From: Lachnospiraceae bacterium NE2001
GTDB lineage: Bacteria > Bacillota > Clostridia > Lachnospirales > Lachnospiraceae
Assembly (NCBI GenBank): GCA_900110635.1
Contig: FOEK01000003.1
Span: 186,001-250,000, forward strand
Length of the DNA stretch: 64,000 bases
Direction of reading: 5' to 3'
The translations under genes and the position numbers were made by a program. A model generated the notes under the pieces. The model was given only the letters and a program-made list of their open reading frames with translations. It ran no database searches and was not told where the DNA came from. Below are positions 18,759 to 24,651 of the stretch, piece by piece (the stretch's first letter is position 1; each line of letters starts with the position of its first letter).

Positions 18759-18789
18759 TCACCAATTGGGGACGGTTCTCAAATGGTGA
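18759..18789 (+). repeat. Family A palindromic repeat with TCACCA/TGGTGA arms
   Basis: Core GGGGACGGTTCTC with arms TCACCA and TGGTGA, directly after the stop codon of the exoprotein gene. It could form a hairpin in the transcript but has no T-run. Confidence 0.75.
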
Positions 18790-18819
18790 AATAATGAAAT
18801 CTAGTGAGGAGTTAGAAAG

Positions 18820-19524
18820 ATGGAAGAATCAATGAAGGATTATGAACAAATGCTGGAAGAGTCATACAGTTTGATGGGCGATGGAGTCCACGATACTGAT
18901 ACGCTTCTGGCCTGGAGAAAAGCGGAGGAATTAAAGGAGTCGCAGGAAAATATCACCGTTACTGTCAGTGAAGTGGTAAAGGGTGGTGTGGTTGCAGACT
19001 TTGAGGGAATTAGAGCGTTTATTCCGATTTCAAAGCTTTCTCTTGAAAGAATAGATGATTGTAATCCATTTCTTGGAAAGGAGCTGGAGGTAAGAGTTTT
19101 TGAAGCCAATATGGACGAGGATAAGCTTATCCTGTCTGCAAAGGAAATACTAAAGGAACAGCAGGAGCTAAGCAGAAAGAAGAAGATTTCTGATGTAAAG
19201 GTGGGACAGGTGTATCACGGCACAGTATCGTCAATCAAGGATTACGGTGCATTTATTGATCTTCCAGATGGACTTTCTGGTTTAGTTCACATTTCACAGA
19301 TATCACATAAGAGAATTAAGCATCCTAAGGTTGTGCTGAAGGAAGGACAGGAGGTAGATGTTAAGGTCATAGATATCAAGGATGGCAAGATATCCCTGTC
19401 AATCAAGGCTCTGCTGGACAATGCTGAGAGTCAGGAGGCAGAGGATGCCGAGGTGGTTATTCCTGAATCTGAATCAATAGGAACATCATTGGGGGATCTT
19501 CTGGACGGCTTTAAGTTTGACTAA
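18820..19524 (+). CDS. Two-S1-domain RNA-binding protein (RpsA-like)
   Basis: 234 residues. The first S1 domain (about 45-110: VSEVVKGGVVADFEGIRAFIPISKLS) and the second (about 125-195: VGQVYHGTVSSIKDYGAFIDLPDGLSGLVHISQIS) are both canonical; an acidic tail follows. Short Firmicute S1 proteins of this kind bind RNA or ribosomes but lack the six-domain architecture of true ribosomal protein S1. GAGGAG lies upstream of the ATG. Confidence 0.88.
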   Translation: MEESMKDYEQMLEESYSLMGDGVHDTDTLLAWRKAEELKESQENITVTVSEVVKGGVVADFEGIRAFIPISKLSLERIDDCNPFLGKELEVRVFEANMDEDKLILSAKEILKEQQELSRKKKISDVKVGQVYHGTVSSIKDYGAFIDLPDGLSGLVHISQISHKRIKHPKVVLKEGQEVDVKVIDIKDGKISLSIKALLDNAESQEAEDAEVVIPESESIGTSLGDLLDGFKFD

Positions 19525-19536
19525 GCATTTAATAAC

Positions 19537-19602
19537 GATATACCAGTAATTTTTTAGATATACCAGAAGTATACTTTACAAATATTTTTTTAGTGTTATA
19601 AT
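19537..19602 (+). promoter_or_regulatory. Promoter with two direct repeats GATATACCAG
   Basis: GATATACCAG occurs at 19537-19546 and 19557-19566, 20 bases apart (about two helical turns). Downstream lie TTTACA (19575-19580), a 16-base spacer and TATAAT (19597-19602). This is the layout expected for a dimeric activator or response regulator binding just upstream of -35. Confidence 0.65.
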
Positions 19603-19660
19603 CAAGCCAAAGATTTAGTGTATCAGTTTGTTTTACATAGCACTAAGAAAGGAAATGGCA

Positions 19661-19753
19661 ATGAATACATTTAGAAACATATATCTGCATAGCGAGTATT
19701 CACACCTTAGTCATGAAGCACATTCAGACGAAGGAATATTTGTTATGCATTGA
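19661..19753 (+). CDS. Small leader ORF, 30 residues
   Basis: ATG 19661 (or in-frame ATG 19655) follows AAGGAAATG and opens a 30-codon frame rich in His and Ser, reading MNTFRNIYLHSEYSHLSHEA and so on to the stop at 19751-19753. It lies between a good promoter and two terminator-like hairpins, ahead of the HTH gene, so it could be a leader peptide or a small protein. No homologue recognised. Confidence 0.4.
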   Translation: MNTFRNIYLHSEYSHLSHEAHSDEGIFVMH

Positions 19754-19786
19754 GATATAAGTGGAAAATGAATGCTAAGGATATAG

Positions 19787-19820
19787 CCGCTTATGCTCTG
19801 ATGCATAGGCGGTATTTTTA
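19787..19820 (+). terminator. Terminator-like hairpin 1 in the HTH leader
   Basis: CCGCTTATGC pairs with GCATAGGCGG (10 bp with one G-T) around a short loop, followed by TATTTTTA. Confidence 0.6.
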
Positions 19821-19832
19821 TAGGAAGACTAT

Positions 19833-19861
19833 GGAGATACTGCGACAGGTATCTCCTTTTT
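19833..19861 (+). terminator. Terminator-like hairpin 2 in the HTH leader
   Basis: GGAGATAC and GTATCTCC form a perfect 8-bp stem with an 8-base loop, followed by five T residues. It argues against reading the region 19750-19977 as protein. Confidence 0.7.
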
Positions 19862-19977
19862 GTTTGTCAGAAAGCGAGTTGATGATGGTTTATTCAGGAT
19901 TTGATGAACATTATTTTAGAGATTATAAAAAGTTTAATTTGAGAATATATAGGGACATTGGAAAGGAAGTGGAATAT

Positions 19978-20199
19978 ATGATTACAGTAAATATGCAGGC
20001 AACTGGTGCTAATATAAAGAATATGATGAAGACAAGAAATATAAAGGTAAAGGATGTCCAGGCAGTGTGCGGCTTTGGTACACCACAGGCAATATTTAAA
20101 TGGATGCGTGGCGATACTATGCCTACAATTGACAATATGATCATTATAGCCGACATGTTTGGCTGCACCATGGATGATATCGTTGTCGTCAATAAATAA
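19978..20199 (+). CDS. Small XRE-type helix-turn-helix regulator
   Basis: 73 residues. The fold GANIKNMMKTRNIKVKDVQAV, then PQAIFKWMRGDTMPTIDNMIIIADMFGCTMDDIVVV, is a short Cro/C1-type HTH of a kind common in Lachnospiraceae. The frame is open upstream to a TTG at 19750, but that part contains two terminator-like hairpins. The ATG at 19978 with GGAAAGGAAG upstream starts exactly where the domain begins, so I choose it. The promoter and two attenuator-like hairpins suggest expression is controlled by read-through. Confidence 0.75.
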   Translation: MITVNMQATGANIKNMMKTRNIKVKDVQAVCGFGTPQAIFKWMRGDTMPTIDNMIIIADMFGCTMDDIVVVNK

Positions 20200-20200
20200 T

Positions 20201-20229
20201 GTTGTCACGGGGACGTAACAGCTGACAAC
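20201..20229 (+). repeat. Family C palindrome, complete copy
   Basis: Arms GTTGTCA and TGACAAC enclose CGGGGACGTAACAGC. It lies directly after the HTH gene stop and could work as a weak transcript end. Confidence 0.8.
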
Positions 20230-20293
20230 ATTCTGGCAATTTTTCGTGATGTATATTATGATGTGGATACTGTATATTCGTAAAGGGTGAGAG

Positions 20294-21238
20294 ATGAGGT
20301 ATTCACGAAGTAAAATGCTTAGAATAAATAAAGGTAACGGTGCTTTGGCGATAGTCTTTCTGGTGCTGGTATTTCTGTTATCTGGCTGTGGTGAGGTGGA
20401 TGAAACTGAGGAGTTGATGGCAGATTACCGCGCGGCAGTGGCATCGTCGGACTATATCATTCACGCCCTGGGAGGTGAGAATGAGAAGTTTTATATAAAT
20501 TCCCTTGATATGTTAGACAAGTGCTATCAGGCAGGTTACAGGGTTTTCGAGGCTGATGTGTCATTTACCAGTGATGATGTACTGGTGTGTGCCCACAGCG
20601 GCGAGAATAATGTGTGGACCAGGAATGACTGGGAACTCCGATTGGGGCAGGAATATCCCTTTGAAAAGGAACAGGTGCTTGCTTCAAATGGCTACGATAT
20701 AGAAAAGCGTACTTGCACCTATGATACATTTATGACCTTCAAAATACAGGGGGAGTACACAGCCACCAGCTTTGGTGAGTTACTTGATTATATGGAGGAT
20801 CATACGGATATGTATCTTATGCTGGACGCTGGACACAGAACCTACGAGGATACAAAGAAGTATTATGAGAAGGTGGTTACTGAGGCTGGGGGCAGGACCG
20901 ATGTGCTGGACAGAATAATAGCTGGCGGGCAGACCACTGAAATGGTAAAGGCTGCGCGTGAGGCGTACGACTTCCCGCTCATAAATCTTTATTTTGATAA
21001 TGATGAAAAACGAGAAGAAATGATATATGATCCAGAGGATTTTGTAAAGTATTGTGACGAGGAGGGCATAACCAGCCTCAGCTGTGACAAAGATACATTT
21101 ACAGGGGAAGCGGCGAAGGTGCTGGCAGACAGTGACCTGATAATATATGTATTTACCATAAACGATAGTGCGGAGGCAGAAGATAAAATGTCACTGGGAG
21201 CGGATATGGTGGGTACAGATTTCCTCTGGGACAAATGA
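20294..21238 (+). CDS. Glycerophosphodiester phosphodiesterase-like lipoprotein
   Basis: 314 residues. A signal peptide with lipobox LLSGC (Cys about 33) predicts a membrane lipoprotein. The core has GDPD/PI-PLC-like TIM-barrel elements: IIHALGGE at the position of the usual HRG, FEADVSFTSDDVLVCAHS (the typical E-x-D and metal/His region), MLDAGH, and VFTIND near the C-terminus (usual V-x-x-W-T-V-N). The catalytic His/Glu/Asp set looks retained, but the HRG arginine is replaced. Substrate could be a glycerophosphodiester of teichoic acid or lipid, unproven. Confidence 0.7.
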   Translation: MRYSRSKMLRINKGNGALAIVFLVLVFLLSGCGEVDETEELMADYRAAVASSDYIIHALGGENEKFYINSLDMLDKCYQAGYRVFEADVSFTSDDVLVCAHSGENNVWTRNDWELRLGQEYPFEKEQVLASNGYDIEKRTCTYDTFMTFKIQGEYTATSFGELLDYMEDHTDMYLMLDAGHRTYEDTKKYYEKVVTEAGGRTDVLDRIIAGGQTTEMVKAAREAYDFPLINLYFDNDEKREEMIYDPEDFVKYCDEEGITSLSCDKDTFTGEAAKVLADSDLIIYVFTINDSAEAEDKMSLGADMVGTDFLWDK

Positions 21239-21300
21239 CGAATTGAACTGCTATGTACAAATGAGAAGTAATTTTTCTATAAAATATATCGCCTTTGTGG

Positions 21301-21313
21301 TATAGTTTAGGTA
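21301..21313 (+). promoter_or_regulatory. Extended -10 predicting a leaderless GGDEF mRNA
   Basis: TGG-TATAGT (21298-21306) lies so that transcription would start about at 21313, the A of the GGDEF gene start codon. No Shine-Dalgarno sequence precedes that ATG. The -35 region is poor. Confidence 0.4.
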
Positions 21314-22329
21314 TGGTAATAAACAATCTGAAAAAACTAACTTTTATAGTAAACATAGCGATTCTTTTAATGGTTTTTGGCCTTATGGCTTTCTTCTATG
21401 TCATAAAGGCTGCGTTTTTGGTGTATTTCAGTATACCAACAGCACTTATCTACGTTATAGGATTTTTTCTTATATCAAAAAATAAACTCTATGAATATGT
21501 GGTAATGGTGTATTTCTGGCTGACTCTTTATATGAGTGTTACCACCATATGTCTTGGTTACGACTATGGATTTCATCTCTATGGCTTGTCAATGATCCCT
21601 ATCATTTTCTATTCGACATATATGGGGCGCGAACTGAATACACGGCATATAAACCCCATTCCAATGAGCTTTATCATTGTGGCATGTTACCTTGTGGCAA
21701 CACTGATTCCTTATTACAGAGGACCGGTCTATACGTCCGAAACAGGAGCTTCCACATTGTTCTGGATCGTAAACTCACTGATAGTTTTTTCATTTCTCAT
21801 ATTTTATACAAACCTTATGATCAAGGGTATTGTTTATTCCGAGGACAAGCTGAAGAAGCTTGCCATGGAGGATAATCTTACCGGACTCTACAACAGGCAT
21901 TATATGGTGTCGCAGCTGGAGACAGCGTCTGGAAAATCGAGCGATTATTACGTTGCAATGGTTGATATAGATGATTTTAAGAAGATAAATGATATCTATG
22001 GTCACAATGCTGGCGATTACATACTGAAGACGATTGCGGAGACTATGAAGACTATCTGTGACAGTTCACTGGTTTCGAGATGGGGCGGCGAGGAGTTCCT
22101 GGTTCTTGGCTATGACAAGGATGAGGCTTTGGATAAAATGGAACAGGTGAGACGTTCTATCAGCGAGAAAGAGTTTATTTTTGAATCGAACAAGATCAAG
22201 ACCTCGGTGACAATAGGTATTGCTGCCAGGGATGAAGAGGAGTCCATCGATAAATGGGTTCAGGCTGCTGATGACAGGCTCTACGAAGGCAAGAACTCTG
22301 GCAAGAATAAAGTAGTTTATAGAACCTGA
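21313..22329 (+). CDS. Membrane diguanylate cyclase (GGDEF)
   Basis: 338 residues. Five or six N-terminal membrane helices (about 8-180) form a sensor part. The GGDEF domain follows: NLTGLYNRHYM at about 192, VDIDDFKKINDIYGHNAGD and the active motif RWGGEEF at about 257, an accepted GGEEF variant. It should make cyclic di-GMP at the membrane. An inhibitory RxxD site is not evident. Start ATG 21313 has no ribosome site; an in-frame TTG at 21295 has none either. Confidence 0.88.
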   Translation: MVINNLKKLTFIVNIAILLMVFGLMAFFYVIKAAFLVYFSIPTALIYVIGFFLISKNKLYEYVVMVYFWLTLYMSVTTICLGYDYGFHLYGLSMIPIIFYSTYMGRELNTRHINPIPMSFIIVACYLVATLIPYYRGPVYTSETGASTLFWIVNSLIVFSFLIFYTNLMIKGIVYSEDKLKKLAMEDNLTGLYNRHYMVSQLETASGKSSDYYVAMVDIDDFKKINDIYGHNAGDYILKTIAETMKTICDSSLVSRWGGEEFLVLGYDKDEALDKMEQVRRSISEKEFIFESNKIKTSVTIGIAARDEEESIDKWVQAADDRLYEGKNSGKNKVVYRT

Positions 22330-22374
22330 TAATAATAATTGGGATTAAAATATATAGAAAGAGTGGATAGGATT

Positions 22375-22773
22375 GTGGGAACATTTAGTAGTTTAAAAGA
22401 AGCACAGGCACATTTTAAGAAGGATCAGTTCGCAAGCTTTAGCGGAATGGTTCTGGACGAGCTGGGAGATGACTATGCGGTGTGCAGCGTGACACTGGGG
22501 GAGGTACATCAGAACGCTTATGGCGGAATAATGGGAGGAGCGATCTTTACTCTGGCAGATCTTGCATTTGCGGCGCTCTCTAACAATATACATCAGCCAA
22601 CGGTGGCACAGCAGGTGAGCATTAACTATCTTTCCTCAGTTAAGGGAGATAGGCTGATAGCCAGAGCATATATTAAGAAGGATGGTCAGAGGACCTGCAC
22701 AATAAACGTAGACGTAACTGATGATACAGGCCGTGATATTGCCCAGTTCGTAGGCCTCGGTTTCAAACTCTAA
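22375..22773 (+). CDS. PaaI-type hotdog thioesterase
   Basis: About 132 residues. The hotdog signature HQNAYGGIMGGAIFTLADLAFAA, with NYLSSVKGDRLIARAYI, matches PaaI/YbgC-like acyl-CoA thioesterases. GTG 22375 is preceded by AAGAGTGG and fits the usual family length; an in-frame TTG at 22339 lacks a ribosome site. The substrate is probably an aryl- or short acyl-CoA. Confidence 0.8.
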   Translation: MGTFSSLKEAQAHFKKDQFASFSGMVLDELGDDYAVCSVTLGEVHQNAYGGIMGGAIFTLADLAFAALSNNIHQPTVAQQVSINYLSSVKGDRLIARAYIKKDGQRTCTINVDVTDDTGRDIAQFVGLGFKL

Positions 22774-22835
22774 GTGCGGGGTAGTGCTCTGTCTTATAGA
22801 ATATATAGTTTCGTATGTACTCAGGAGGCAGCATT

Positions 22836-23129
22836 ATGGATACAGGCGAATTACTTGAACAGTTAAGAGAAAAAGCAAAGAATGATAAGGGGTTACGTGA
22901 CAGTCTTCTTGCGACTAGAATATCGTCAACACCACTTTCGGACTTTTGCAGGATCAGTAGAGAGGCGGGGGTATCTCTATCTGAAATGGATATGATCGAA
23001 TTTGGGGAGTCATCCTATGCTGCTATGCGACGCAGCACCAACGGGGGTGGTGAGAATGCACCACTTCTTCAGTGGGAGGACGATGCCTATGAGATGTTCC
23101 TGATGGAACTTGAACTCTTGAAAACGTGA
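22836..23129 (+). CDS. Small protein of unknown function
   Basis: 97 residues from ATG 22836 (AGGAGG 8 bases upstream; an in-frame ATG at 22815 has none). The N-terminal helix pattern LLEQLREKAKNDKGLRDSLL, followed by REAGVSLSEMDM, is loosely like Nif11-type leader domains. No Cys- or Ser/Thr-rich core and no modification enzyme is nearby, so I do not call it a RiPP precursor. It is followed by a small membrane protein gene. Confidence 0.6.
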   Translation: MDTGELLEQLREKAKNDKGLRDSLLATRISSTPLSDFCRISREAGVSLSEMDMIEFGESSYAAMRRSTNGGGENAPLLQWEDDAYEMFLMELELLKT

Positions 23130-23182
23130 CACAACGTGGTAGCTGAACGTTGAGAAGATGCTTTCCATAGTGGGAAGTGAGA

Positions 23183-23398
23183 ATGGAAGATGCATCGGCA
23201 CTCCGAATGCTGCTGACTGGTGTGACTATAGGCTTTGGAATTGCAGTCTCATTTTCGTTGATCGGAAGTCTTATAACAAGACTAGATCTCAGTGAGGTGG
23301 TTCAGACTGTGCTTCTTGAACTTCCATTTTTTATAGGAGTTTTACTTGCTGTGGTGGGAGGAACTTTGGTGCTTATGTTCAAAGAACCTAAAACATAA
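23183..23398 (+). CDS. Small two-helix membrane protein
   Basis: 71 residues with two membrane helices (about 9-31 and 43-65), no charged residues within them, and the short tail FKEPKT. ATG 23183 follows GGGAAGTGAGA. No family recognised. The 53-base gap suggests co-transcription with the preceding small gene. Confidence 0.55.
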   Translation: MEDASALRMLLTGVTIGFGIAVSFSLIGSLITRLDLSEVVQTVLLELPFFIGVLLAVVGGTLVLMFKEPKT

Positions 23399-23446
23399 CA
23401 AACTCTCACGTCTTTAAATTGAACGTCATTTTTTTGAAAAAGTGGG

Positions 23447-23475
23447 TTGACAGATGTATATATGTCTGCTATCCT
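23447..23475 (+). promoter_or_regulatory. Promoter of an orphan structured RNA
   Basis: TTGACA, a 17-base spacer and TATCCT. No gene begins within the following 200 bases before a strong terminator. Confidence 0.7.
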
Positions 23476-23481
23476 AAACAA

Positions 23482-23598
23482 AACATATGAATAACTACTC
23501 ATACAAAAGAGGGAGTAGCTGGCAGACATAAGTCTGTTCATATTATCGTCATCTCAATTGTTTAGACATTTGTCATGCAATTCGGTATATGAATAATC
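23482..23598 (+). ncRNA. Structured leader or ncRNA (possibly riboswitch-like)
   Basis: Between the promoter and a terminator this stretch holds CTACTC/GAGTAG and CAGAC-ATAA-GTCTG hairpins plus repeats of ATATGAATAA. The string AAAGAGGGAGTAGC followed, after a hairpin, by CGTCAT is reminiscent of the yybP-ykoY (manganese) riboswitch; this is memory of the motif, not a computed match. No open frame with a ribosome site is contained in it. The rest of 23399-23860 holds the two promoters, the terminator and the operator listed separately. Confidence 0.4.
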
Positions 23599-23682
23599 AG
23601 CGAGACTCATTTGTAGCATTACATTTCAACTTGGAGATATTTCCAAGAATAGAAGTGTGGCTACAAATGTGTCTCGCTTTTT
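23599..23682 (+). terminator. Long terminator hairpin
   Basis: GCGAGAC-T-CATTTGTAGC pairs with GCTACAAATG-T-GTCTCGC over 17 bp. The large loop contains an inner hairpin (CTTGGA/TTCCAAG). A TTTTTG run follows at 23678-23683. Confidence 0.85.
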
Positions 23683-23775
23683 GTTGTTACGGTTTTGGTC
23701 GTTTTAGTTACAAGGTGAATAAAGAGTTAAAAAGTGGAGCAAAAACAGAAAAATGGAGTAAAACCGAAAAAGATA

Positions 23776-23837
23776 TTGACACTTGAAATAAAAAGTGATA
23801 TAAATGCAAACGTGAATATATGAACGAACGTTCATAT
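23776..23837 (+). promoter_or_regulatory. Promoter and TetR-type operator of the MacB-like exporter
   Basis: TTGACA (23776-23781), a 17-base spacer and TATAAA (23799-23804). Just past the predicted transcript start is a perfect inverted repeat, ATATGAACG and CGTTCATAT separated by AA (23818-23837), typical of TetR/AcrR family operators. Confidence 0.75.
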
Positions 23838-23860
23838 AATGAATCGAAGGAGGTAGAGTT

Positions 23861-24577
23861 ATGTCAGAAGAAGAGAGAAAGTTTCTTGAGATTGTAAACC
23901 TGAAGAAGGGCTTTGGCTCTGGTGAGTCGAGGCAGGAGGTTCTGAGAGGGATGGACTTTACAGTTGCAAAAGGTGAGTTCTGTGTACTCCTTGGCCCTTC
24001 GGGTTCTGGTAAATCTACACTGCTGAACATCATCGGTGGTATCGATAATCCTGATTCAGGATACATTTCAATAAATGGCGATAAGCTTGAGGATATGGGC
24101 GAGAAGGGGCTGACTCAATATCGCCGTAAACATCTGGGATATGTCTTCCAGATGTACAACCTGATACCTAATCTAAATGTTAAGGAGAATATCGAGGTAG
24201 GTGCTTACCTCTCTGATAAGTCTCTGGATATTGATGATCTCCTTAATACACTTGGTCTTTATAAGCACCGTCACAAATTACCAAATCAGCTGTCGGGCGG
24301 ACAGCAGCAGCGTGTGTCCATAGGACGTGCCATCGTAAAGAATCCTGATATACTTCTTTGCGACGAGCCGACTGGTGCGCTGGATTACAACACTTCAAAA
24401 GAAATCTTGAAACTAATCGAGGACGTTAATCAAAAATACGGAAATACGATCATAATGGTTACTCATAATGAGGCAATCAAGAATATGGCTGATCACGTAA
24501 TAAAGCTTCGTGATGGCGTAGTAAGACATAACAACATCAACGAAAACAAGGTTTCTGCAGTAGACCTTGACTGGTAA
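23861..24577 (+). CDS. MacB/LolD-type ABC ATP-binding protein
   Basis: 238 residues. Walker A GPSGSGKST at about residue 47, signature LSGGQQQRVSIGRAIVKNPD at about 144, Walker B ILLCDEPTGALD. These features, including the ALD ending, identify the ATPase partner of FtsX-like permeases. GAAGGAGG precedes the ATG. It forms an exporter with the permease encoded 75 bases downstream, and is probably controlled by the operator upstream. Confidence 0.95.
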   Translation: MSEEERKFLEIVNLKKGFGSGESRQEVLRGMDFTVAKGEFCVLLGPSGSGKSTLLNIIGGIDNPDSGYISINGDKLEDMGEKGLTQYRRKHLGYVFQMYNLIPNLNVKENIEVGAYLSDKSLDIDDLLNTLGLYKHRHKLPNQLSGGQQQRVSIGRAIVKNPDILLCDEPTGALDYNTSKEILKLIEDVNQKYGNTIIMVTHNEAIKNMADHVIKLRDGVVRHNNINENKVSAVDLDW

Positions 24578-24632
24578 CAAGGTGCAGAGAGGGACAGACC
24601 TAGGTGCAGCGGGGACGGACCCCACTGCACAT
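24578..24632 (+). repeat. Family B palindromic repeat
   Basis: Starts at the base after the ATPase stop. The hairpin arms are GTGCAGCGGGG and CCCCACTGCAC. Compared with the copy at 8841, the A-T pair next to GTGC has become G-C on both sides, a compensatory change that supports a selected hairpin. The permease ribosome site AGGGGAG lies just downstream. Confidence 0.8.
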
Positions 24633-24651
24633 TTAAGAGGGGAGAGAAAAA

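Noticed and set aside
19750-19977. Extended N-terminus of the HTH protein from a TTG
   Set aside because: The stretch contains two T-tailed hairpins and has a non-conserved look; the domain begins at ATG 19978 with a ribosome site.
22836-23129. RiPP precursor with Nif11-like leader
   Set aside because: No Cys or Ser/Thr-rich core, and no modification enzyme or peptidase-transporter is linked.
23589-23786. 65-codon frame on the plus strand
   Set aside because: It lies across the long terminator hairpin and has no ribosome site.
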